Shown: piece after piece, positions 50,101 through 61,798 of the stretch
Layout of the letters: each line of letters starts with the position of its first letter
Numbering within the stretch: the stretch's first letter is position 1
Assembly: GCA_022749755.1 (NCBI GenBank)
Contig: CM040441.1
Location: 17,485,475-17,549,474, forward strand
DNA length: 64,000 nucleotides
Source: Azadirachta indica
Lineage: Eukaryota > Streptophyta > Magnoliopsida > Sapindales > Meliaceae
Reading direction: 5' to 3'
The notes under the pieces: model-generated
What the model was told of the DNA's origin: nothing
Database searches by the model: none
The model's input: the letters and a program-made list of their open reading frames with translations, nothing else
Position numbers and translations under genes: made by a program

Positions 50101-51347
50101 AATTTTCCTGGTGAGCAAAATCTTTTGGTGGTGATAAATCTTAGGCAGCATATGGTTCGTTGAGAATGCAAAGTGTTAAAAAAATGCAATCATTTTGTGT
50201 TTTAACATCTCACTTTCATTTTAATAGAGCCATGTCAAAGTTTTCTGTGAAAATGTGTTGATGCTCATTTCCTATGTTGAAATTCCTTTATTGTCCTTTG
50301 AAATTGTTCAATTAATTAGGAATATAAAATGTCTAACATAAATCGTGCTAACTGATCAGGTCCCATACTACAGTGATCTGGGGCAAGAAAGCATAATGTT
50401 GTTCAAAATTTAAGCCAAACTAAGACCATGACAGAATTGTCACTGTCCTACGATTTGCATGTATTTATCAAGAAATGGCCTTCATTTTTGCTTTGGAAAT
50501 CTTAACCATAAAAATGTTACTTTATATAATGGATATCGTTTAATGGGCCTGTATATTGTTCACTAATACTTTTGGAATGTGCTTAATTTGCATGTCTGCT
50601 TAGAGAACCCTGCTTTACGTGTATGAGCACTTTCCTCCTAAATCTTTATATGTGCCAAATAAGGAAAAATTTTGTGGTCATGTTTGGTTCATTTCTTTTC
50701 TAGCGACACACTTTTGTCTCCAGCTAAGATGTATGAAGTTTCGAGAGCATGGTGTGGACCAATCATGCAGAACTTCTGAATTACTATACACTTTTTACCC
50801 AGTATACAAAATTATTTGTTTTTGTTTGTTAGCTGCTATGGATCAGTTTTTGGGTTTCTCTTGATAGAATATAGTATACTTATTGTGTTTCTTCTTATGT
50901 TGCAGTGCATACCGAGCGTTGTACATATTGAACTGGATTTATCGCTATTTTACTGAGGATCACTATGTCCATTGGATAAGTATGATTCTCTCATTCTCTC
51001 CCACTATCTCCCTCTGTGTGTTTGTGCATGCCTAACCACATCTACACATTGCTTTTTTGCCGTTATCTGATCGTCTACCACTTCATTTATTTATTATTTT
51101 ACTTAAGAAGCTGATACTTCTCATACGAACACCTCATTTATTTGATTGTTTCTCTTGCAGCTTGGATATCAGGTCTTGTTCAGACATTGCTCTACGCCGA
51201 TTTCTTCTACTATTATTTCCAGAGGTCAGTGTTTTATATCTTCGGAAACATAGTTACACTTATACTGATGTTTATATAATTATTGATCTCCCCACTTTAC
51301 ATGGTTTCAGCTGGAAGAACAATGAAAAGCTTCAGTTACCAGCTTGA
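47195..51347 (+). CDS. ERD2: ER lumen protein-retaining (K/HDEL) receptor ERD2
   Basis: Six exons (47195-47285, 49002-49267, 49525-49640, 50906-50979, 51161-51224, 51311-51347) join to 215 residues, the usual ERD2 length. It starts MNIFRLAGDMTHLFSVLVLL and includes SCAGISLKTQELYALVF, TRYLD, VRRSYDKDQDTFRH, LEAVAILPQLVLLQR, NLTGQYVF, NWIYRYFTEDHYVHW and ADFFYYYFQ, and ends KLQLPA. ERD2 is a seven-helix Golgi/ER membrane receptor that returns escaped ER proteins bearing C-terminal HDEL/KDEL. Exon joins fall in conserved sequence without gaps. Intron 1 (1.7 kb) contains dispersed-repeat sequence. All splice sites are GT-AG, and a full-length functional gene is expected. Confidence 0.96.
48650..48960. 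repeat. Possible dispersed-repeat fragment in ERD2 intron 1
   Basis: The phrase CACTTTGATACCAAATGTAACACC, here seen in parts, resembles repeat-derived sequence I associate with many dicot introns and LTR/MITE fragments. No paired ends were found in the window, so class and borders are uncertain. Confidence 0.3.
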
Positions 51348-51764
51348 TGCATTATTTAGCCCAAGGTTGCAAGTAGCATACAGGATTATATAGTTGTGTG
51401 ATTTGAGTTGATGGTTATTTTATTTTATTTTATTTTTTGAATACCAATTCTTTTTCATGTGTCCCTAAGAAGATGTTAAAGCAGTCGTTTATTTGTATGG
51501 GGTCAAGAAGGGTTTCAACCCTAAATACTGTATCAACTGTAGCAAGCTTCAAAACAAAAAATTGTAGTAACGAGGTACTCTTTTTCATATTCTTTTCAAA
51601 CTGTGTATTGGAGATTTTTCCGGGCTGAAATTTTGGAATGGACTATTAGTTGATAGATGTGTTGCATTAATCAGGACAGCAAATTGCTTGATTATTTTAA
51701 TCCTTCTGTTTTATATATTTCCTATCATACCATTGCATATGACGTTACATCAGTTGTAGAGCTA

Positions 51765-51847
51765 TGTGTCACGGCACGAGAAATCGCATGTTGGCTGGGG
51801 GTCTACGAGGGTGTTGCACGTGCCTTTCCGCTGGGCGCGTGACATAT
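51765..51847. repeat. Short GC-rich inverted-terminal segment
   Basis: An 83-bp block much richer in G+C than its surroundings, bounded by TATGTGTCACG on the left and, read inward, CATATGTCACG on the right. It lies between the 3' end of ERD2 and the 3' end of the SIN3-like gene. It could be a miniature element or an internally deleted repeat; no function is evident. Confidence 0.5.
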
Positions 51848-52024
51848 GGCAATAAATAATACACTTAGCTTTGGATTTGTTCATTGAAATGGGTCTGAAA
51901 TCTGACTGAGGGCAATAAACTTTTCACTACTTCGATAGACTTAGGAATTGTCTTTCACGTAAAATCAAATTACAATCCGAATATTTGTACAACAGTTTAC
52001 AAGTCCTCTTCAGAAATTCGGAAT

Positions 52025-52897
52025 TCAGTTGCTTTTTTCGGAACTCAGTTGCTTGTCCTGCGATTTCAACTGATTCTCGGTGCAAGCTTGAGCCCAAACC
52101 TTAATAAAATCCGAACGAGACTGAATTAACTGTTCTTTCTTCTCCTGAAGCCGTCTCAATATAACAGGCAATGCAGTTTCAGGATTTCTGTGCAAAAAGT
52201 CAATCACATCAAGTCCATAATCCCCATACAAACGCTCTATGTATCTGAAATCTCTAGCACTCAAATGCTCTTTAAGTGAATAAGTCCTATGTTTTTGAAT
52301 TGTGTTAATCAATTTCCCCACTCTGTTAGCAGCCGAAATCGTGTACTCTAGCAGCATATCAAGCTCAAATCTATCGTCCTCGACCCTGAGCATGATCTCC
52401 TCCCGCTGGTTTCTCTGTGTATAACTGCAAGAATAGTTTCCGGAATCCTGACTCACACAAACAAATTCATTATTCAAAACCTGAGACCTTTCCCCACCCA
52501 ACGACGTCTTGTACTCCTCAGGCAACATCCAGTAGCTTGGAGAAATTCGTATACACTTGGAAAGATCTAGTTCATGAACAGGTTTCTCCATCTGGTTCTG
52601 CTGTTTATTAGTCCTGGTAGTAGCAGTACTGGGTTGAAGAGAAACAGAATTCTCCCTTGCAACCCTATCGAACTCCTCAATCAAATCTCCATGCCCATGA
52701 AAAAGAGCTTCAACTTTTCTCTTCAGCTCATGCAAAGACTGCCCCTCCTGATGCTTCATGGCATGCAAGAACTCCGCTTGCAACTCTTCATCGTTGCGGA
52801 AACGTATCTTCACCTTGTTCATAAAATCTATCGCCGCTTTAAGCTTCCCCCCACCACCGTCTTCTTCCGTAGTGACTTCATCGTCTTCTTCTTCTTC

Positions 52898-52935
<38 letters not shown>

Positions 52936-53218
52936 GAGGGAGAAAGGCATTGAACTTAAGAATCAAATCTTCCTGTCCTGAAAACAATTTCAGGACCTCT
53001 ACTTGAAGACTTCCAACGTCGATTCTTCTGCTGGCGAAATCATTCAACAGCAAACGGAACCCGGCGAATCTATCTGGCTGGTTTAGAAACCTCTCCTGAA
53101 CTTCCAGAAGAAGATTTTTTGCTGCTTGCTTCAGGTTTGAAAGGACAAACGCTCTGTACTGTGTGTAAACGTCGTCGTCTCCGATTGATTGCTCCATGGC
53201 TTCACTACTCCGTTTCAT
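52025..53218 (-). CDS. Short SIN3-like protein (PAH1-acidic-PAH2-partial corepressor domain), copy 1
   Basis: A single uninterrupted 397-codon frame. Residues about 18-95 form a PAH1 repeat (RRIDVGSLQVEVLKLF, GQEDLILKFNAFLP). Residues 96-119 are an Asp/Glu run (11 Asp, then 5 Glu). Residues about 125-190 form PAH2 (VKIRFRNDEELQAEFL, VEALFHGHGDLIEEF). Residues about 217-385 match the start of the Sin3 corepressor domain (LDLSKCIRISPSYWMLPEEY, DDRFELDMLLE, IERLYGDYGLDVIDFL). SIN3/SNL proteins are nuclear scaffolds where PAH repeats bind repressors and the later region binds histone deacetylase; typical plant SNLs exceed 1,000 residues and have a third PAH. Here the frame ends within the corepressor domain at ENQLKSQ. 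Lack of introns suggests a retroposed or truncated origin. It could act as a competing scaffold; that is inference. Confidence 0.8.
52898..52934. repeat. In-frame (ATC)n microsatellite encoding the Asp run
   Basis: Repeated ATC on the + strand (GAT on the coding strand) encodes the 11-residue aspartate tract, next to CTT units encoding glutamate. Repeat-number variation would change linker length without shifting the frame. Confidence 0.9.
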
Positions 53219-53299
53219 AGGAAATCTTAAACACGTTATTAATATAAGGAGGTTAAATCCTGCTCCGAGAAGGAAATTAGTGTCTAAGAAGGAAGAATT

Positions 53300-53880
53300 A
53301 TATTCAGACTAATTACTATTAATAGTTTGAAAATAAACATTAAAATCCTAATTTACTAAAAAATTACAATTATAATTTTATTTAATAATAATTAATTAAA
53401 TTTTAAATTTTTAAATAAAATAATATTTATAATAAATATTATTTTGTAACATATTAGTGATTAAATATTAATATATTGTAACCAAAATATAATTTTTTTA
53501 TCTTACAATAATTAATAATTCAACATTAATTGTATATTAGAAATTAAATAAAACAAAGTATAAATAAATATTACTTTATTAATAAAAATAAAATATATTA
53601 TCTATAAAATAAAATTTTATAATATATTAATAAATATTATATTTGAATGTGCTATGACATAATATTATTATTTTATTAATGTATTTAAATATATATATAT
53701 TGTATTTTGTTAAATTTCAAAGGTTTAATAGTTATTTAACAAAATAACTATTACTGTATAGAAATATAATTTCACTTTATAATTAATTAGGATTGTAGTG
53801 GATGTTTTTAAAATTATTGAGATTAATTAATTTAATAAACCAATTTTTAAGGATTTATAAGTTCTTTACAATATATTTTA
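53300..53880. mobile_element. Family T inverted-repeat element upstream of SIN3-like copy 1
   Basis: The left arm has TATTAATAGTTTGAAAATAA and TCCTAATTTACTAAAAAATTA; the right arm, read inward, has the same phrases in decayed form (TAATTTATTAAACCAATTTTT on the + strand). The centre is nearly pure A/T. Related to the element at 16080-16607; borders are approximate. Confidence 0.55.
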
Positions 53881-53924
53881 TTAGTTAATGTTTATTTTTA
53901 ATATTATATGAATACAAATGACCT

Positions 53925-54140
53925 CGTTATAAGAATACAGAGTATATTAATGCAAGGAGATAAATCTTGTTCTGAAGAGGAAATTAGGGATTTAAGAAGG
54001 ATTATAGACCGTTGCCTTTAACTTTTTTTTTTTTGTTTTTCTCCTAATACATTTTTAATTAAATATTTATATTCATTAATTATTTATTTCTTTAAGTTTT
54101 TAATATTAAAAATTAGAAATAATACTACATGTTTTAAGTA
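53925..54140. repeat. Duplicated fragment of a SIN3-like upstream region
   Basis: TTCTGAAGAGGAAATTAGGG and the following bases resemble the sequence just upstream of SIN3-like copy 1 (TCCGAGAAGGAAATTAGTG, about 53262) and another copy at about 59266-59420. These are relics of segmental duplication. Confidence 0.55.
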
Positions 54141-54249
54141 ATTATACTTGAGTTTTTAGTTTAAATATATGTCATTTATTAATTAGATGATAAATTTTTA
54201 TAATTTTTAAAGTAATTTATTATACTATTTTCAATACAACTTATTATAT

Positions 54250-54925
54250 ATAACTAGGAAAAAGATGTACAGGTTTTTAAAGTATGGTTTATTGGAGTAA
54301 TTAATACTAATCCTTTTAAGAATATCCGTAAAAATTCAAATTTACTAAAAAATGATGATTATACCCTTATTTAATGCAGTTAACTAAAAAATTTGTTTTC
54401 AAACTTTAGACTGAAAATAAGTATTATTTTATAATATATTAACAAGTTAATGTATTAGTAAATAAATTATAAATAAATATTAATTTATAAATAAATACGG
54501 TATAGTAAAATATTTATGATTATTTTATAATTTATATTTATGTCCAATTAAAATATATAAAATAAAATATACAAATTTATAATATATTATATTGTTAACT
54601 TAGGTTTGGGTAAATAAAAAAATATCCCTAATATTTGAAAAAAATAGATACCCCTAATATTTGGCAAATAGACAGATACCCTTATTGATTTTTAATTCTA
54701 TGAATTGACATATTAAATTATTATAATTTGTTTCCCTAAACATTTGTAAAATAACATTAGAAGTAAAGATTTAATAATTATTTTTTTCATTAAATAATTA
54801 TGATTGATAGGGGCATGATTGTTACTTTTTAGTAAATTTAAATTTTAATTGATATTTTTGAAACTATTAAAACTAATTAGTTCAATATATCTAACCTTAG
54901 GAATTTATGAATCTTTTATCCTATA
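54250..54925. mobile_element. Family T inverted-repeat element
   Basis: The left arm includes TTTAAAGTATGGTTTATTGG and AATTTACTAAAAAATGATGA; the right arm includes the inverse (TTACTTTTTAGTAAATTTAAA, AACTATTAAAACTAATTAG). A stretch near 54605-54720 (AATATTTGGCAAATAGACAG) resembles about 11430-11570. No coding capacity. A partial relative lies at about 55935-56060. Confidence 0.55.
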
Positions 54926-56287
54926 TAAATAACTTGCAATGTAGAATAAAAAAATAAAATAATAAATTAGAATGTATAATATTATTTTATTGTTTATGAT
55001 TTTTTAAAATTTAATTTTAGTAATTAATTAGGATCTATAAGTTTTATTCAATATAAAAGTAAGAACCTATTTGAAATTACTGTTAGAAGAGGTAAAAATG
55101 ATTTTGAACTGTTAAAAGCCATTTTAGGTCTTTTGTAAAATTTTTTTAAAATTATTTTTTGCAAAATTGCACTATTTTACAACATATTTTGAGAAGTAAA
55201 AGAAGATTTGTTTTTCAAAATCTAATTTTTTTTTAAAATTAGTTTCATTGGTAAGTGTAATACCAAATATATCCATTTGAAACTAAAAAAAACCAAAAGT
55301 AATCCTACGAATAATTCTTAAATTTCAACTTTAATTAAGAAATAAAATTGTCAAAACCAAATTTCTTTCATTCCTTTTTTACTTTTATTTTTACTTTTGA
55401 TTTATATTTTTTTTATAAATTATTTTAAGTGAGAACATATTATATTATAATACAAATTATATTATATTATATTATATAATTCACATGTCCTTGCTTCATT
55501 AAGTCCAATAATAAGAGCAATGTCATCACCACTTGAAGTACAGTACTTTGATGTATACTAAACACTTAAAATAATTGCTTTTATTACTATTTACCATGTA
55601 TATTTTAATTATTTTTATTACTATAATATTTTTTAATAACAAATACACAAAACTATTTTTAAAAGACACAACACTTTAATAAATAAAATTTATGAAATAA
55701 TACATTGATTCTCTTTAAAATTAATTATTTTTACAATACAATAGAAGTAGATCATTTCAAAATTTACAACAATCCCAAATTGATTGTAAATAGTTAGAAT
55801 TTTTATTTTGTCATTCTATGATAATTAATTCTATTAACTAAGGTTAACTTGTTTTTTCCAATATTATACAAATGCAAAATGCCCTTCCTCGATTCTAGTG
55901 AATAAGATTCAAATCCCCTATATTTTATTATTGGGAAAAAGACTTACAAATCACTAAAATTTTATTGGATTGATTAGTTTTAATAATTTTAAAAATATCC
56001 TTTAAGGTTTTAAGTTACTAAAAAATAATTATTGTACACTTATTTAATAGTAATTAGTTAAGAAAATCACAATTTTTAACACCAAAAAATTCAATTTCAA
56101 ATTTAAGGTGAACGGTTACTTAAACAGATGTGATAATTATACTATTACATTGAGCATTCAACAAAAACTCAAATATTATGCACGAGACCCAAACAAGTGA
56201 CGTTAGACAGTATTCAGTGATAATCGATGTTTGGGTCAACAATTGATTAAATGCTGTAAGTTGTCTAATAATATCATAACATGTATG

Positions 56288-57252
56288 AGGTTTTAACACA
56301 TGACTCCCTTAAGCTTTAAAATTTTAGCACTTAAATAAAATGTTTAAGGAAAGGTATACTTACCTCCCTAGAACATTAATTGACCATTCAATTTTATTTC
56401 TATAATTATAATACCCTTAATTACTTCAAAGTAAAGTATAAGAAATTTAATTTGTATATAATCAAAAATAATTTTAATTTATATTTATTTAAAAATTAGA
56501 AATTTAATTAATGACAATTTAATTTGACAATTTTAGTTTACGTGTATTTAATATTTATTGAAATTAAAAATTTAATTAATGATAATTTAACTTGATAATT
56601 TTAGTTTATATTTATTTAATATTTACTCAAAATAGAAATTTAATATTTATTTATATATCATACTTATTCAAATCTCAAATGCTAATATGTAAAGCTATAT
56701 ATTTTTTACTCCCCTCTTTTACAAATTCTCTAACAATAAACTATATATTTTTTTTATTTTACTAAACAATTTCACAGTCTTATCAATCTCACTCTTCTTA
56801 CAAAAACATTTTAATACAAGATTTATATCATACACATTCGTATTAAATCTACACTTTAATATCAATCTTATAACTCGTAAAACAAATGTAGACTTTCGGG
56901 TTTTTACAAAAAATTTGATAGAATTACGCAATGACAGAAAATTAGAAAAATATCAACATGACTAAATTGCTAATTTTAAATATCATTAAATAAATTTTTA
57001 ATTTAAATAAATATAAATTATAATTGTCATTAATCAAAATTTTAATTATTTTTAATTTTTTGAACATCAAATAAATTAAAATTGAGTTTCTTAAATTTTA
57101 TTTGAAAGTAATTAAGGGTATTATAATTATTTTAAGCAAAAATACATGGTTAATTGACGGTTCAAGGGAGATAAGTATGTCTTTTTTTTTTAAACTTGTC
57201 ATTTAAATATTAAAATTTCAAACTCAGGGGAGATATATATGTTAAAACCCCT
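56288..57252. mobile_element. 965-bp foldback element
   Basis: Arms of about 175 bp. The left starts AGGTTTTAACACATGACTCC; the right, read inward, starts AGGGGTTTTAACATATATAT. The arms share ATTATAATACCCTTAATTAC. Same family as 11613-12608 by terminal sequence. Flanking ACATGTATG and ACATATATT are similar but not identical, so the target duplication is imperfect or decayed. Confidence 0.75.
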
Positions 57253-60100
57253 GACATATATTAAAATAGCAAGTACATGTATCAACGAAGTAACTGCCAC
57301 TTTATAATATATCAATAATTGTAAAAAAAAAATCATTTTGTCTACTTTTTTGTTTCCAAAAAGTTGAAAAGTACTAGACATAGACAACTAGCTTTTTGCT
57401 ATGTGGATGGAAACATTATTACTACTGCGATGTCTATACGTCTTTGATTATTTTTAGAATATTATATAATTGTAGGACCAAAATAAATTATTCTTTAGGA
57501 TTAGAAGTGACTCAATAAAACCTCTTATAATTTTTTAATTTAACTGTTGTTTTTTGTAAATTAATTTAATTAATGGCGTATGTTTGATTAGCAGTTTTTT
57601 GTTGCTGATTTTTTTAATTATATATTTGATATATATAAATGTTATTGTTAGCTTTTGTGTTTCTTAGTTTAAATCACTTATTTAAAAGAAAACAAAAATT
57701 TGAAAAATTTGATTTGTATTCTCTGAGTTTCGTAAAAGAGACATTTATTACATCGCTTTTTGGCAACAATTTTTAAGATTATTGTACTTTTAAAAGCTTT
57801 TAAAAACTATAAAAATAATTTTTTGAAAATACTTTTTTTAAAAAAAATATTTTTTTAGTATTTATATAAAAATGATTTTGTAAAATTAAACTACAATAAA
57901 TTAATTTGAGAAAAAAAATAATTGTTTTTTTCCAAAAATAATCTAAAGCTATTTTTTAAATGGTAAGAAATAACAAGCAGTTTTCTTTTTTTATTTTTAT
58001 GGTTAAAAATTTAATTCAAAATAAATATACAATATTTTTAAACCATAAATTACTTCTTAACCAAAACATATATTTAAAACCGTAAAAAATTAAATATTTA
58101 TTAATAATATCAAACTACTAACCTTTTACATTATAGTTAAAAAAAAAGATTAAGTTTGTTTTTGTTTGAAAATGAAATTTGACTTTAGTTTAAAAAATTT
58201 TATTGTTAAAAGTTAAAATATTTGCTAAAAGAGTAATTTTGTCTAAATAATATAGTTGATAATTTAATTTATGCATAATAGTACATAAATGAATATGATT
58301 TTTTTTTTTTTAATACGGGTTCGCTTAAATATAGAGTTCAAATAATGTCACTTTTTAATTATTTAGCATATATAGCATGTTAAATTCATTTTAATTAAAT
58401 AAGGTTGTATTTTTCATGAGTAAAATGCTTGTAATTAATGTGTTAAACCACCATACATTTGCATGTCATGACTGATGACTACTTTATATTTAGTTTTATA
58501 TTGTTTTATAATAATTGATTTGTTTATATATATATATATTTGTACATTTGATTTATTCGTTATGGAGTATTGGAGGAAATTAAAGAGTTTAGAAATTGAA
58601 TTAGTTAATATTAGATTTAAATTTTGTAATAAACGAATATAATTAATACACTTGATAAGAGTGCAGTTGTATTTGTTCATTGAAGACAGATTTTTCATGT
58701 TTATGGGATAAATAGTCATATAATTTCATCCGCAATAAATAATCTACTGTGGTTCATATTTTAACAAGATTTGTACTCAAAGTTTCTGCTGGGAATCAGT
58801 TCAAGTTAAAGGACAAGCAACAACTTCATTAATTTCAAATTTCAGAACTCTGATACGGATACGATAAAACTTCAGGAATTATAAATTGTTTCGGAAAATT
58901 ACTCTTTATCCCTTAAATTTAAAACAATTATTTAAAATATCTCATTAAATCCGTTTGTTATTTGAGTTAACAAAAGAATAATAATTGTAAGGATAAATTT
59001 ATCCTTTGATATATAAAATAAATATTAAAAAATAATTGTATAAAAATTATTTTTTTAATTTTATTAATTAAACAAAATAATAAAATAAACCTAAAAAATT
59101 TGCAATCGTGGCTTGGCTCCTTACATATAGGCGTAGCAAGTGGCGGAGAAAGTCTTGTAAATTATCTAATTCCAACAGCTTTTTTATCAGAAAATATATT
59201 AAAAAAATGAAAATACTTTAAAAGATAAATAAAAAAATAAATCCAAATCTCAAAAATTGTACCATAATACTGTTTCTGAAGAGGAAATTAGGATTTAAGA
59301 AATATTATTAGACCGTTACTTTTAAATTCTTTTTTTTTTATTTCTCTTAATAGGTTTTCAATTAATATTTCTATATTATTAAATAATTTTTTATTTTTTA
59401 CTTTTTCATACTTTTAGATGTTCGGATGAAAGAGACTTGTAGTGTTTTTAATTAATGTTTTAATGTTAGGATTAAATTTTTAACGTAAACAACTTAGTTG
59501 AAGCTCAAGCTAAGAAAGCTATAAAACTTGTTATCTGAGCGATTTAGGAACTTTATGTAGTATACAGTGAGATGTAGACAACATCATAAAAAACGAGCCT
59601 TTAATTTTATACTTTTGTAAGTAAAATTACAATTAGAATAATGTTTATTACAATTATAATATTAGTCATTTTATACAAATACATATTCTTGTAACTTGAA
59701 TAACATTTATATGATCTTTAATGACAATTAATTGATAATGGGGGTAGGTAGGGTTAGTTGTATTGTGTCTGTACAATTAATCGCGTCTCATAATGAGAAT
59801 TACTTCTTCTTCATACTGAAATTAAGCTTTATCACATGCCAACAGAGAAGTACTAGCTCTCTATTACGATGAATGGTAACATATATCATTAACTCTCCTC
59901 TGCAACTCTCTACTTACAGCAGTATACTATACCCTCTTTAATTACATATTATAACTCCTTTCTTTCTACCCACCCAACTTCCCTATGTAATTAATCTTCA
60001 TATATATTCCAAAACATTTGTATATGTATATATATAACTCCTCTTAGCTTCCTTCCTGCGAGTTAACCAAGCAAGCTTTTGTTGATCTGTGAAGAAGAAA
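57253..60100. other. AT-rich spacer with a relic of the SIN3/TFIIS segment
   Basis: No gene seen to about 59260. At 59266-59420 is a SIN3-upstream-like fragment, and at about 59480-59590 a fragment resembling the 5' region of the TFIIS-like locus (ACAACTTAG-TGAAGCTCAAGC, then CTGAGCGATTTAGG, compare 62797-62855). From about 59880 a CT-rich stretch looks like the promoter or leader of the short frame at 60101. Confidence 0.5.
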
Positions 60101-60196
60101 ATGTCAAGACAGCAGCAGCAGCAGCAGCTGCGTGCCTTCGTAAATCTCACTGTCAAGAGGCAGCACGTAATTGACTCCATTATTATTGTTCCTTGA
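60101..60196 (+). CDS. Short ORF with poly-Gln start; possible first exon of the glycine-rich gene
   Basis: ATG TCA AGA followed by six CAG codons and LRAFVNLTVKRQH, then a stop after 31 residues. It follows a CT-rich, leader-like sequence. A possible donor (CAC|GTAATT) lies after residue 22, but the strongest downstream acceptor (ATGTATGCAG, 60732) is in a different phase; only a weak acceptor before 60744 would join it in frame to MKRYMSLTP. It may therefore be exon 1 of the next gene, an upstream ORF, or nothing. Confidence 0.3.
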   Translation: MSRQQQQQQLRAFVNLTVKRQHVIDSIIIVP

Positions 60197-60722
60197 TTTT
60201 GTTAACTAATTTCTTTGAATAATTGAAATGTCTTTTTTAGAATGCTTTTAGCGACAACTTTTAAGTTTGTATTTTAAAAAGTTTTTGAAAACTATAAAAA
60301 TAATTTTTTGCAAATAGTGTTTTCTAAGAAAAAAATATTATCTTTGTAGTATTTATTAAAAATAATTTCGTGAAATTAAAATATAATAAATTAATTTTAA
60401 GAAGATTAAAATAATTGTTTTGAGAAAAAATAATCTAAAAATTAAGCTATTTTTTGAATTGGCAAGAAACAACAAAAAGTTGATTTTTGTTGTAATTTTT
60501 TAGTTAAAATTCTAATTCAAAATATACAATATTTTTTGAAAAATGACGTTTTAATCAAAATATACATTTATATAGTGAACACATAAATATTTTATTAATA
60601 ATATCAACCACTAACTTTTAAGTATTATAAAAAAAAGGAATTTAGGATTTCATTTATGTTAGAAAATGAAATTTGATATATATATATATATAAATAGCAT
60701 GTGAAATTCATTTTAATTCAAT

Positions 60723-61046
60723 ATGTATGCAGTGTTTGAAAAGATGAAGCGCTACATGAGCTTGACTCCTACTCCCAGGCAAATAAAATTCTTGTCCATC
60801 TTCTTCATAGTTGTTGTCCTGATCTTGTCATCATCTATAGCCTCTGCTCAAGGTGGTGGACGTGGCCGAGGAGGAGGTGGAGGACCAAGTGGAGGAGGCA
60901 GCCGAGGTGCTGTCGGTGGAGGCACAATAAATCGTGGAAGCGGAGCAGGAGAAACCTCCGGTGACGCTCATGTGATCAGAGGCAGCATTAATATTGGATG
61001 GCTGAGTTTGTTGTCTACCGTCGCATTAATTAATTTTACTGCATGA
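60723..61046 (+). CDS. Small glycine-rich secreted or membrane protein candidate
   Basis: A 107-codon frame. A basic N-terminus leads into a hydrophobic segment (about residues 22-40, IKFLSIFFIVVVLILSSSIA) with a plausible signal cleavage ASA|QG. A Gly-rich stretch with Arg and Ser (GGGRGRGGGGGPSGGG) follows, and then a mildly hydrophobic C-terminus (INIGWLSLLSTVALINFTA) that could be a GPI signal or membrane segment. I do not recognise a family. The more ordered base use than its surroundings and the signal-peptide layout support a real gene. The start could instead be the internal Met at 60744. Its function is unknown. Confidence 0.5.
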   Translation: MYAVFEKMKRYMSLTPTPRQIKFLSIFFIVVVLILSSSIASAQGGGRGRGGGGGPSGGGSRGAVGGGTINRGSGAGETSGDAHVIRGSINIGWLSLLSTVALINFTA

Positions 61047-61798
61047 ATATATATGAATGATGGCATTGCCATGTTAATACATAATGTAGAAAAAATAATA
61101 TATATTACTTGAAGCTAGAAATCTGTCTTCTCTTCTGTACGTTGTTTCTTATTTTTTTGATTATATATATATATATATATATCTATATGATATACGACAA
61201 GTTGATAAGTACTGCTATTATTCCAAAAAAAATTATCTACTAAACATACTAATAGTAATAGTAAGTAGTTAGAACTTCTAATTTGTCACTTAATGATAAT
61301 TAATTTTATTGACTAAGGTGCATATGTATTGGTTTTATCATATGAAATCTATTAAACATACTAACTGTCAACTCGATCAACTTAAAACATATACAAAAAT
61401 TTTAATTGACTGTTATATTTGTTCTCTAGACAGTTAAATAACCAACTTAAGTTGATTTTCCTATGGAAGAAAGAGTTGTGTAATAATAATAATAATAACA
61501 TCTAAAATTATCAATTGCTATCTGAAAATTGAAATCTTGCATCCTAAGGTAGAACTAAATTATCATGAACTGGGTTAGCTAGGTTAGGTTGGGTTCATTG
61601 TATAATATTTTCATCATCATGACAAAAACAATAATAGCTAGCCTTAAACATCAGAACTACATGCAAATTAAGAATGAAACTCACTTAATTGTGTACATTA
61701 TTTCACATTAAAATGGTCAAGAGTCTAATATATATATATATGTAGCTAAAATGAAAGTGGAAAAATAACAAGGGGAAAACCAACAACTCTTTGATCGA
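61047..61798. other. Spacer, no gene seen
   Basis: AT-rich, with a (TA)n run at about 61163-61182 and a TA run near 61727-61741. The sequence beyond the TFIIS-like stop on the minus strand was checked for a cysteine-rich zinc-ribbon frame and none was found. Confidence 0.5.

Noticed and set aside
52574..52981. 135-codon + frame
   Set aside because: Antisense shadow of the SIN3-like coding region; the Ile run is the complement of the Asp codon repeat.
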